Shown piece by piece: positions 45,346-55,584 of a stretch of 64,000 bases of DNA (position 1 is its first letter; each line of letters starts with the position of its first letter). The position numbers and the translations under genes are program-made. The notes under the pieces are model-generated. The model saw only the letters and a list, made by a program, of their open reading frames with translations, had not been told where the DNA came from and did no database searches. The stretch comes from Rhyacichthys aspro (lineage: Eukaryota > Chordata > Actinopteri > Gobiiformes > Rhyacichthyidae), in the NCBI GenBank assembly GCA_036850595.1, contig CM072163.1:19616639-19680638 (forward strand). Reading direction: 5' to 3'.

Positions 45346-48300
45346 CTTCGAAGAAAACTTGTCCTTGAGGGAGGGAGAGATAACAGTGGGAACGTAGATT
45401 AACAGCTTTCCCCTTTTCCCTCTTTTACACAACAGACCTACATCGACCATATCCCTGCTGCTTCTGCATCAATCCATCCTTCCATCTCCCGTTCCATCCT
45501 TCCCTCAGGCTTGGGATGGCTGTTTTGACATGTTTTCACAAAGTAAGTCGCTGTTTCATGTGTGCATGTTGTACTCACTGCCAAAGAAGAATGATGCACT
45601 GTTAGTTTTAGTCAGACTTTTTAACCGTTCTTTTGGAAAGTATTTTTTGTTATTTTTACACTTTATGAAGCATGTGAAAATTGTTTAGATGTGCCCCACT
45701 GAAACAAGTTCGAGGGAACGCATTAGTTGGAGTGATCTAACGAGGGAAATGTAGTTCAGTGGAGTTAACACTGCTCCTCAAGGTCTCGGGAACAGAGCTC
45801 CATGCATACATAAAATATGAGCGCTAATGACCAGTTTCACCACTACTGCAATGTGCAATTACCATCATGATGATTTGCCAATAATTTGCTCCCACAGCAA
45901 TGTGAAGAATTGAGTTTAATTAATAATTTGCTCGTGAGGAATTAATTGGGGGATGTAGCTTTGGCAGCTCCGCGACTGTGCCCTACTTTGCACAGAGGGC
46001 ACAATTAAGCCATGATTGCCGGGGCTGTCATGTCGTAATGTGAGCCACTGAGGAGCCAAATAAAGCTCTAGGACAAGGGGTTGTGATTATGAGAAGTGGT
46101 TCGGATGCATAAGTGGAGACGGTTTGTTTAGATGCTATCATCACCTATATAATCTTCAATCATTTTTTAACTATAATGTTGCAAAATGAGAAAACACAGA
46201 GTAATAAACAAGTGAAGGGCTGCAACTGTTTGTTTGTTTTTTGATTATTAAACTTTATTGATCAGAAATAAGAAGACAAGACAGCAGCAGAATCAATGAA
46301 GAAGTGACATAAATTGGAGAGGTTGTATTCTGCAGCAATAAACAGAGGAATGGGGCAGTTCACGGTTAATTCCAAGCTTTCCGAATTTTAAATTTAAGAA
46401 AGAGACTGTACAACATTCCATTTTAATATTTAACCTCACAGATCATTTTTGGTGATTAACTCTCCATTAGCTCCCTGATGTGATGAGTGCTAATGCTCAT
46501 TAAACCTTCCAGACTGTTCTGTCTGTCAGCAGTGGTCTGAGGCGTGCAAATTCCTTCTTTTATAATTTACCATGACATGTTAAGAGAGAGAGTCAGGGTG
46601 GTTTTACTGAGCCGTGAGGGATCAGTGACAGGTATCACGCTTAAAAATCACAGACATTTTCAGCATGAAGCAGACCGACAACGGAGACGATTTTTTTGAG
46701 AGCAGTTATGGGGCTCAAATTGAGACTTTGTGTATTCAAATATATATACACAACATACCCAAACTGTGCAGGGTCAAGGTTTCTGGGCCAGGTTTGGAGC
46801 AGCAGTCTGGATAAAGTCTGGAGTATAGTACATGTGTAAAAAGGGCTTACAACAAACACACTTTATCCTCTACTCAGTTTAATAAAGCTCAGAAACAGAA
46901 CAATTTAGGACTTCACAACAGAAAAATGTACTTGTCTCTTTTGAATAAAGAGATCTGCACAACTATAAAGACTCAACAGTGTTGTGTGTAGGCTACATGC
47001 AGACTTACATACTTTCTTTTCAGTTCATTTCGTTCAAACCGGTTCAGTTTGGTTCAATTGATCAGATAAACCTTGATTATTTTGTATTGAACTTTATTTT
47101 AGAGTTAGGGATTCTAATAAAAAAACAAATAAACGGCGTGCGGGTCACATAATTTAGGGTAAGAGAAAGAAATTAAGTAAAGTAATTGATAAGTGATAGA
47201 GGTGAATGAATAAATAATAATACTATTTCCAGTTCACCGACAACAACATCTCTATAGTAATCTAACCACAGTCTTGTCCTGTTCCTGGTTTGGCCAAATC
47301 TACCAAATCCAGAACCTTCCATTTATTAGTTAGCATTACTGACATGGATATTTATTCAATCTGCATATGCTGTTGTGGATTGATGCAAATTAGCCATGCA
47401 GTTTTAGCTTTTGTTAATCACAAATGTCAACAAATGTGCAAGGAAGGTCCAGAGGTTGTTAAAAATAAAGTAAGGAAGGCTTGAAGCTCTGTTTTCACCT
47501 CTTTTCCTTGAAAGGTGTAGTGAAAGTGAAAATTCAGCAGCTCTAACCATGTATTGATGTATAGGGATTTAGCCCCAGAGTTCAGCTGGGTCTCCTTCTT
47601 CTGTGACTGAAGAATTCTTTTTTTTTTTTCTTTATTTAGAGAAATCCCATAATGGCCTGGAAGTACCTTCTTACATCTAAAAAACACAAACAAGTTTTGT
47701 TTTGACATCGGTAAAAGTGTTGTACCAAAGATAATTTGTTCAGTCAAACGTAAAAATGATTTGTTAAGGTTTCAAATATTGTGAATGTGTTCCGTACTTT
47801 GTAAAGTTCTTTCCCACTTCCAGGCCACCAAACAACAAGTACATACTTATTTTAAATACATCACACATGAGCATATCACATTAAAATCAGTATTGGCCAT
47901 ACACTAAAAATATGGTTATATACAGCAGGTAGGTTTAAAATAGCATGTTGCTTATGTTCCACAACTCATCCATCAAACTATTACCTGTTAATTAAGCTGC
48001 CACTTTATATGACTTATATTGTAGTTGAACCCCTCTGACTTGGCGGCCATTCTTCACTTACTGTTTCCATGATGAAGCCTCTTTTCTCGGCTCCATTAAT
48101 TATGCACTCAGCTGAACTCTGAACTGAATGATCAGACTCGAAGTAGTCTGAACTAACTTTAAACCTGTTTCTGAAGTTGTCCTGCTCTGAACTGTGGTTT
48201 ATGTTCAACATGCTGCAGGGTAATGGGCCAAAGAATGGCTCAAATACAATACAAATATCGGAAATGTAGTTTTATTACCATTTGAAAATCATTTCCATGC

Positions 48301-48589
48301 ATGCATTTACACCTTCCTCTTGTTGTTTTCATGGTCTGACTGCTGAATGACCCCAGCCTCTCATTCTCCACAAAACACATTAACACCTGAGAGTAGATTT
48401 GGGTTCAATCACATTTTTGTCACTTCTAGTTTTTGCCAAACCAATCTCGAGCTATGTGCCTGAAATCACAAAAAAACTTTTTCCGGTGGTTGCTTAAATT
48501 GCTCACGACAAGAGGAAGATTGAAAATGTACTTCCAGAAGAAAAGAACGCAGGGCTGAAAAGCTTGTTTTGCGTTGGATTAGCATTGTC
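45346..48589. other. Non-coding DNA, no gene seen
   Basis: AT-rich unique sequence apart from the complex block at 45825-46075. ATCC-rich words at 45472-45508 may be remnants of a simple repeat. Near 47037 CAAACCGGTTCAGTTTGGTTCAATTG is repetitive in style. Frames up to 106 codons give no known product. Confidence 0.45.
45825..46075. other. Candidate conserved non-coding element (homeodomain-word cluster)
   Basis: Dense homeodomain-type words lie within 110 bp: GCTAATGA, GCAATTACC, CCAATAATTTG, TTTAATTAATAATTTG and GAATTAATTGG. A complex G+C-richer part follows, with TTTGCACAGAGGGCACAATTAAG and GATTGCCGGGGCTGTCATG. There is no repeat signature and no coding frame. This texture is typical of vertebrate developmental enhancers, but conservation cannot be tested here. 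Confidence 0.3.
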
Positions 48590-48720
48590 AGGGGACATCT
48601 GCCGTCGCCAAAATATGCCTCATAATTTGCATGTGGATTTTTTACGACTTGACAGAGGATTAAAAGCCTGTCAACAATTTTTATAAATAAGCAGATATCC
48701 TCAGCTGACACGTTCTGTTC
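48590..48720. other. Candidate regulatory block with octamer and MEIS-type words
   Basis: It contains ATAATTTGCATGTGG (a perfect ATTTGCAT octamer), ACTTGACAGAGG and GCCTGTCAACA (TGACAG words in both orientations), and a TTTTTATAAATAAG AT-rich end. Unique sequence and no open frame of note. Inference only. Confidence 0.25.
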
Positions 48721-49029
48721 TACATGGGTTGTTCCGTATTCTCACACATGCAAAATACTGACAGGACAGCAGTGAGAAATTTGCACATTTGTACAGATAA
48801 CGCAGTCGTGTTTATTGACTTAAATTGTGTGGAGTCTACATATTAGTGTAAACCGTACAAGAAGGATAAAGACTAAGTAGGAGGTTTGGACCAATGACTA
48901 GGTTTGTAAGTGTGAAATATGTAAATATGTACAATTTGCAATGCAATTTAAACTAGGCGCAGATTGCTGATAGGACAATAATACAAAAGAAATTTGGAAT
49001 GTCACACAAACAATAATTTCCTCCTTTTC
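48721..49029. other. Non-coding DNA, nothing seen
   Basis: AT-rich unique sequence up to the minisatellite-bearing element. Confidence 0.5.
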
Positions 49030-49356
49030 TGGAAACTGGTTTTAGTTGGATTCGAACAGGCTTTAGTCAGATTTGAACAGGTTTTAGATGGATTTGGACA
49101 AGTTTTAGTCAGATTTGAACAGATTTTAGATGGATTTGGACAAGTTTTAGTCAGATTTGAACAGGTTGCAGTTGGATTTGAACAGATTTTATGTATCTTT
49201 GTAGCAAAAATCAAATCCATCCTAAAAAAATTCAATGTTCTAATTCAATGAATAAAACCTAGAGCTAAAAATATCACCTTCTAAATGTATTAAAGGGCCA
49301 CATCAAACATTGCAAAGATCCACATTTGGTCCCCGAGCCTTGACTTTGACATGTGT
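49030..49356 (-). mobile_element. hAT-like element with internal minisatellite (copy 2, inverted)
   Basis: Read on the minus strand, the sequence follows copy 1 (42924-43419): ATGTCAAAGTCAAGG..CGGGGACCAAATG, TTTGCAATGTTTGATGTGGCCCT, then AGGTGATATTTTTAGCTCTAGG, then the CTAAAAC-GTTCAAATC array (about 49038-49195). The far terminus is missing, so it is truncated. Confidence 0.75.
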
Positions 49357-50239
49357 GGTGTAGTCGTTTAGTCCAGCCGGCGTAGTCAGAAAAGTTCTGT
49401 TCAGGTGCTTTTCGGGTGATCCACAGTATTTGTCCTACTGCACAGTTGGGACAATTTGTAAAAATAAGGCCTGTTCTCGATGAATGAAAGATGAATGGTC
49501 TGGTTCTGGATCTCACAGGTGGCTCACCATTGTCTCCCTTGTCAGGGAGAAATCTGGTTCAGTTCCAAGTTCAAGGGTCACTAAAAAACTTAGCTGTCGC
49601 TTCCAAATGCTCAAACTTCAAATGATTGGTCAGTCCCGTCTCTTCAACACACACTCAGGTCTCTGGTGTGTTATGGTGTTTTTCAGACACTTTCATGACT
49701 GTATTATCAAGCACAGCTTTTCTCGCGAGGTCTCATCGGTGGAGCTCAGCAGCCATTGACTCTCTGACAAGGTGAGTGACATGTAGGGAGCCATGGTGAA
49801 CAGGGTCCTAAAATACACTGTGTTACATTTGTTTGTGTTGGATCTCTGAGCACTGGCCGACTCAGTGACAGCACACCAGTCAAGAGGGCAGGTAGCAGTT
49901 ACCAGATTCATCTTTTTTAAGTAGCATGTGTGTAGCATCTTCAGTGCAGACTCACACATCGATAAACTGTAGATCTTTCAAAAACAACGTGATCAAAAAG
50001 AAAAAAAAAAAAAAAACACTTTTTTTTTTCATCATCCAGGTTTTTCAGGATTTAATATTCTACTGTGGTCTTCAGTTCTACTTTAGTACATCAGCTGTGG
50101 TGTTGTTTATCACACACAGATGGATCAAGAAAAAAAAAAACTGTGGCCTTCACACTTATTTGCATAGCCCTCAAGCTGAATGTCTATGTTACTTTACCAT
50201 ATGCAAATGTGTGTTTGTGTTTATAATGGCGACCTGCAT
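49357..50239. other. Non-coding DNA, no gene seen
   Basis: Unique sequence with A-run 50001-50016 followed by T-run 50020-50029 (a potential snap-back), and another A-run near 50129-50139. Confidence 0.5.
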
Positions 50240-51620
50240 TCATATTTTATTTAATTATTTTTATTTATTTATTTATTTGAAAGGGACAATGCACATTAAT
50301 GAACACCAGTACAATACATGTGTAAATGTGCCAAAGTTAGCATACAGCTAATTTACATTTGTAATCCCTTGACATAAAACACAACAACATATACCATAGT
50401 ACACTAACCTACATATCAATCATATACATTTCACATTTAAACAGGGACTAAAGTGCCTATATATAAAGTGCAAGCATAATTTCATTCATTCATACATGTT
50501 TAAAAGCTTTAGTGATAAAAACTGCAGGCTGAATATATCTGGTGAACTACATACGTATATGTATCATGCACCATGAGATCCAGACAGCTCTAATGTGTAC
50601 AGCGTTGATTGGATTTGAGCCCATTTTGAAGGTGTTGTATGTGGGGGATTCTCTTTTTGTGTGAGGGGTGGTATTCCAGATGTTCCAGCCCCTGACTGAG
50701 ACGACTGATTGTGCAAAGGTGGTACGTCTAAAAGGAACCTCACAGTCACCTCTAGTCGTAGCTCTGCTGGTTCTACCGGTCGTAGGTTTGAGCTTGATGT
50801 ATTCTCTTAATGTTGTGATGTGAGTCCCTGAAGAGTTTTGTATATAGTACACACATATTTAAAATCTTTCAAATTAGCGTTAAAGTTAATAGAGATAATG
50901 AGAGAGATAATGATTCAACCTGTTTGAGTGTAACTTCACCAGTAAGAGTCCAGTTCGTAAAACAATAATCAATGTGCGCGAAAATCTAAAAAACATTTTT
51001 GCAGCTTTAGTTCTTCATGATGGTCTAACGCGTCTAAAGTTGTGTAAGTTAAATATTATTGTTTGTGAAATCTTTTTAACATGATTTTTGAAAGTCAGAG
51101 AAGAGTCAAGAATGACACCAAGGTACTTCTGTCACCAGATCAAGCTCCTCCCCCTTCAAAAAAACACCTGTTTGTGAGCTGGGTTTTTTGAAAACATCAT
51201 GCATACAGTCTTTTTAGTATTTAGAAGAAGGCACGATTTTGTGAGCCAATCTTGGACTTGGATCAATTCAGGAGTATATATTACCGCATCGTCGGCGTAC
51301 ATTTGTATATGAGTATTTTTGCAGACGTCAGGAAGATTGTTAATATAAAGCGAGAAAAGGGCTGGTCCAAGTATAGAACCTTAGAACACCTATAGATGAC
51401 TCGAGGTAAGGGGATTTGACACCGTTGACCACAACACACTGCTTTCGGTTAAGATATCATTTCATCCATTTTAAAGCTTGCTCAGAAAAATTGAAATGAG
51501 TTGCTTTAGCTAAAAGAATTTTATGGTCAACGGTGTGACATGCCTTTTTTAGATCTAGGAATACAACTCCAACACAACTGCTCTTATCTAAGAACAAATA
51601 TATTTTCCTGGCTGTAGCAA
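50240..51620 (-). mobile_element. Rex1/Babar-like non-LTR retrotransposon, reverse transcriptase relic and 3' end
   Basis: Reading the minus strand from 51620, the phrases are VFLDLKKACHTVDHKILL (usual form ..AFDTVDH..), FSEQALKWM, RKQCVVVNGVKS, LYINNLPDVC and the catalytic box YADDAVIY (YADD codons at 51288-51299), then VQDWLTKSCLL. The rest of the ORF is full of stops and frameshifts down to about 50560. The 3' end is an A-rich tail with AAATA units (50240-50279 on the plus strand appear as TTTAT). The reverse transcriptase is cut off upstream of the first palm motif, so the copy is 5'-truncated. Clade assignment is by resemblance; L2/CR1 relatives are possible. Confidence 0.8.
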
Positions 51621-51774
51621 TGTGCATTTAAATCTAATAAAGAAGATGTAAGGTTAATGGGCTTTGATCAGGAATCACAGGTCCTAAAACCATCAATGTA
51701 TAACTCTTTTGTCTCCATGTAGTGTTAATTAATCAGAAGTATTTTCTCATACTTCTAATTGTAGCATCTGTCCT

Positions 51775-51960
51775 GTCTCTTTGTCTCTTCTCTGTCCACT
51801 CACCCCTCCTTGGGTCTGGTCTGCTGAGGTGTTCAACCGATTTAAGGACATATTGTTTAATCTCCACTTGTGCTTGTCCAGGGGAGACAGGTTTTTCTCT
51901 TAAGTGCCTTGAGGTTACTTTTTGTAGTAATTGGTGCTGTATGAATAAAGTTATCTTGTC
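51775..51960 (+). mobile_element. Retroposon 3' UTR fragment
   Basis: The phrases CTTGTCCAGGGGAGACAGG, AAGTGCCTTGAGGTTACTTTTTGTAGTAATTGGTGCTGTATGAATAAAGTTATCTTGTC (shown by key parts: 'GTGCCTTGAG', 'GTGCTGTATGAATAAAGTT') are the standard end of a common fish LINE-type 3' UTR. No ORF remains. Confidence 0.65.
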
Positions 51961-52254
51961 TCGACAACCAGAAGTGCGTGAATTTACTCATCACGTAGCA
52001 AAGGGAGAGAAAGGCCTGAGTGGACTGGGTGGATCAAGACAGTATCTAGGAAGATTCTGTATGAAAAAGTGAGTATTTACAGGGAAGCACATGTATAGTA
52101 CCCTAAAACAAAAGACAATTTTTACGCACTACAACACTGAATCATTCTTAAAGTATCACTGCAAAACTTTCATCCCAAAAATATGCATTCTCATAATCAT
52201 TTTGATGGTTCTTAGACATGCGATTGGTAGACGCATTGGCCAAGAGAAAATAGG
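51961..52254. other. Non-coding DNA, nothing seen
   Basis: AT-rich. It may include the decayed far part of the dispersed repeat copy B. Confidence 0.4.
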
Positions 52255-52447
52255 ACCCTAACAGAGTTGTATTTGTACAAGACACTAATATGGTCCTACA
52301 GTTTCATTAAGACATGCTCTGTCTTCCAAACTTGCCATCTTAAATGTCTCTACTGGCAAACAAACATGGCTGCCGCTACATTCATGGGTCCCTCAGAGAA
52401 GGACCGGAGCCCTCTGATGGCTACAAGTTACACAGGGTTGCTTTAAA
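52255..52447 (-). mobile_element. Dispersed repeat, TTAA-AGC terminus (copy B)
   Basis: On the minus strand it starts TTTAAAGCAACCCTGTGTAAC at 52447 and includes TTGTACAAATACAACTCTG, shared with copy A at 7671-7815. Copy B keeps about 100 bp between these words that copy A has lost. Confidence 0.6.
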
Positions 52448-53924
52448 TGCCTCGAGATGACTTTTTGAAATACTGGCCTGTTTTTGAATGTTTTATGTGA
52501 TATTGACCCTCAAGCTCATCAACAGGGCACATAAAGTAACCCAAAACACTGAATATTTTTTTAAATGGAGGTATTTTTAACATCAAAATTCGGTGTTCTA
52601 TTTTTATGAACAACATCAAGTCCAGTTTAGCCACTTTATTTGTATGAATGTAGGTAAAAGTTGTTTTGCAATTTGAGTCCAGGCTTACATAATGACATTA
52701 GACAGCAATTAGACAGGGGCAACAAACACCACAATAAAAGACAATCAAATTAGTGAAGCAGTAATAGGGCTCTGGTGCTAATCAAAATGCTGGATATGGT
52801 ATGAATGAAATGAATAGCAATGAAAACCCAGACAATAAAGCAATCAGAGAAACCATGGATGCATAACGTGAAAGTGTATAGCTGTCATGATATTGATTCA
52901 GAAGAGTAATATTTCAGTATGTGCAGAATGTATACTCGCAAGTTCACTTCCCATCCGATAAAGTGTTTTCAGCCAAACCATACTACAACTAGAAATAGAC
53001 AGAAGTACTTCCAGGGGCCATCAATATTGCATTGGGGACTCTTTGCTGCACATGGCAGATTGCATGTAATGATTCCCGCGTCATACCCAATATGTGTGCA
53101 TTTCTGACCCGTCGGGCTGGGAATAAACCCAATCAGAATCTTATTTAAAGCAAACAAAAACAGGCAGATTGTGTCCACCTGGCGCTGTGGCGGTCAGTGA
53201 CCTCAGCAGAACCAAACACAGAGGTAATAACCAGCCGTTCCCCTGAGGTGTCCCCTCTGTCCTTTAATCCAATAGGGACATGGCGCGCCGCTGCAGAGGA
53301 GATGAATAACCACGGTCCAGTTTGAGCGATGTGGCAGTGGGGCCGCGTGTCAGGACCACCAGCGCTCGCCTTTTCCTTATTACAGCAGCCACTCAAACAC
53401 CACAGGAAGAAAGAGAAAGGAAATGTCAAGAAGTGAGAGCAATGGTTTAGGACTCCACAAGCATAGCACTTAAATAAAAAAATGGGACTATGTAATGACA
53501 AGAATAAGTCAAATATAAAACTGTGGCATGTTTGAATTCCATTTCCATACTACATTCATGTTGTCCTTGAGACCCTGATGTTTCTCAATTTGAAATGCCT
53601 GCTCAAGTTGGAAAAGGACCATGAAAAATGGATACCTTACTTTACATCACATGTATGATTAAAACATAGCTGTTGTTTTATGAAGTTCCACTTAGACATT
53701 TGAGCTAAGCTTGTGTCCTTGTAAGAATAGCGATTGAGAGGGAACAGGAGGAACATGAGCCCTAATTTTTGATTAGTGTCCTCATTAATTTGTAAATGCC
53801 CAAACTAAGTTATTAGTATTGCTGTAATATTATTCAGATAAAGCATGTTCAAAAATTGTAGGTAAGAACTGTCCCAATCAACATACTAATCACAACACAG
53901 TGCACTATATAGTGATTGGCATTT
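52448..53924. other. Non-coding DNA, no gene seen
   Basis: AT-rich apart from a G+C-richer complex stretch at 53165-53400 (GTCCACCTGGCGCTGTGGCGG, GGACATGGCGCGCCGCTGC), which may be a conserved element. A 118-codon minus frame there gives no known product. Confidence 0.4.
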
Positions 53925-54181
53925 TGTAGTGGTGTCCGAATAACTAGTGACTGAAATGTCCCACAATGCATTGTGAAAAGTAGTGGTAAGCTAATTTGCC
54001 TGCACATTGAAAAAGATGGCATGTTTTCAGGCAGGCATTTTGCCTCCGCGACCGGATCATAGTGAGTTACATATGTCATTTCATCATCTAATGACTAGAT
54101 GTGATTTAACCATTGACTTTTTGTTGAACATAAGGATTCTAGACAGACGCTAACGCAACAATTTATTTATTTTTTCTGTAG

Positions 54182-54597
54182 CGCTGTGTTGCAGGAAATG
54201 GGGCTGGCCAGATTTGTCAGTCTGGCAAGAGCTGCCAAAAAGTGGGAGAACATTAAGAAGACCATTAAGGTTGGTGATTTTATACTTAATACGTTTAGGC
54301 AATGTTTCTGCCTGACATTTGATGTAACACCACCTTACTTTAGATACTAGTACACACTGCTGCATCATGGAAGTGGTTCTCTCTTATGGACGAAGCATTA
54401 GGTAGAAGGCCATCTGTCCAGCCTCATCCTGGGAAGGGAACCCTTCCACTTATGCGGCATCATACCCTGACCCAGTGCCACAGGAGCAGGCAGAGGGAGA
54501 GGTAGAGGCTACGCCAGCCAAGAGGCCACGGCATGAAAGCCTCCTTAGGCTTCTCAAGACAGGAGAGAAAGACGAGGAGGAAAGAGAAGAGAGCTAC
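54182..54597 (+). pseudogene. Harbinger accessory (MADF/Myb-SANT-type) gene relic
   Basis: An exon (54182-54269) preceded by TTTTCTGTAG encodes AVLQEMGLARF...AAKKWENIKKTIK, the third helix region of a SANT-type domain. It ends at a GTTGGT donor. After TTACTTTAG a second exon begins at 54344 in the same phase and reads TAASWKWFSLMDEALGRRPS, a phrase characteristic of this fish protein family. Near 54420-54440 a shift of frame occurs. The downstream part continues in another frame as PVPQEQAEGE, then PAKRPRHESLLRLL and an acidic tail, with a stop at 54598-54600. AATAAA signals follow near 54641. Upstream exons are not recognised. Dead copy, but the splice sites and most codons survive. Confidence 0.7.
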
Positions 54598-54956
54598 TAA
54601 ATTCACTGGAAAAAAATGTTGAAAACTGTAAATAGTTAAATAAATAAAAAAAGGCAACTAACACAGAAATATTTATTTGATATAAAACTGTATTTCACAC
54701 AAATTTTACACAATACATACATTGAAAACCAAATACTCAACATCAGATATAATTGACTTAACACATGAACTATTTACATAAAGAATATTGCAAATTAGAT
54801 TTGTTTTAATTTATTTACATGTATGTTATGTATTTTAAATCATAAATATAGAATTTCTAACAGAAAAAGGCAAATAAAGGAACAAGAAAAAGTTTAATTG
54901 TAATTGCGGTCTTAAAGGTGTCTGCGCAGATGTTGGCTGCATCATTGTTCCTGCTC

Positions 54957-55019
54957 TTAGATGGGTTCCAAACCATCGCCTATGCAGAGGTTGTGGAGAA
55001 TGGCACAGCAGGCCGAGAA
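54957..55019 (-). pseudogene. Harbinger transposase C-terminal fragment
   Basis: On the minus strand 20 codons read FSACCAILHNLCIGDGLEPI and then a stop (54957-54959). 'ACC.LHN.C...G' is the conserved C-terminal box of HARBI1-like DDE transposases. Nothing of the catalytic core is found further upstream (55020-55433). Confidence 0.7.
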
Positions 55020-55433
55020 GGTAGGTCTAACCTCTTATTTTACTACTATTACTACTAATGTGTACATCCCCACATACAGAAAATAAATATTGCTTATCTC
55101 ACCCTAAAATAATAATAAGCTCGGTGCTGAGTTAAGCCTGGACAAAGACAGGTTGGGATTCATTACACTGCAGCAACAGCAGATGGCTGTTTCTGTTTAT
55201 TCTTGCCCTCAGTCCGAGGCTGATGGAAACTTGAAAGGATTAAACACCTATCCAAACGCTGCTGTGTAATCCTTAAAGAGGACAACAAACACCTGAGGCT
55301 ACCCGCCTACACAGAGTCCACAATGATGAGTGTATGCAGTGCTGACAGAATGTTCTGGACTTAAAGCTCCACTTACCTTATTTAAATCTCTTACAAGTTT
55401 ATTCACTCATGGTCATGCGGAGAACTAAAAAAC
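55020..55433. other. Non-coding DNA, nothing recognised
   Basis: Unique sequence between the transposase fragment and the assembly gap. I looked here for the rest of the transposase and did not find it. Confidence 0.4.
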
Positions 55434-55584
55434 NNNNNNNNNNNNNNNNNNNNNNNNNNNNNNNNNNNNNNNNNNNNNNNNNNNNNNNNNNNNNNNNNNN
55501 NNNNNNNNNNNNNNNNNNNNNNNNNNNNNNNNNNNNNNNNNNNNNNNNNNNNNNNNNNNNNNNNNNNNNNNNNNNNNNNNNNNN
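55434..55584. other. Assembly gap (151 N)
   Basis: 151 consecutive N. The true length of the missing sequence may differ. Confidence 1.

Larger units (their letters stand above)
53925..55019. mobile_element. PIF/Harbinger-type DNA transposon relic
   Basis: The left end (GTGGTGTCCGAATAACTAG, then CAATGCATTGTGAAAAGTAGTGG) recurs inverted at 40452-40510. Inside are a plus-strand SANT-type accessory gene relic and, tail to tail with it, the C-terminal codons of a minus-strand transposase. Two genes, one DNA-binding and one DDE transposase, are the standard content of this superfamily. The rest of the transposase and the right terminus are missing, either deleted or lost around the assembly gap at 55434-55584. 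Confidence 0.75.
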
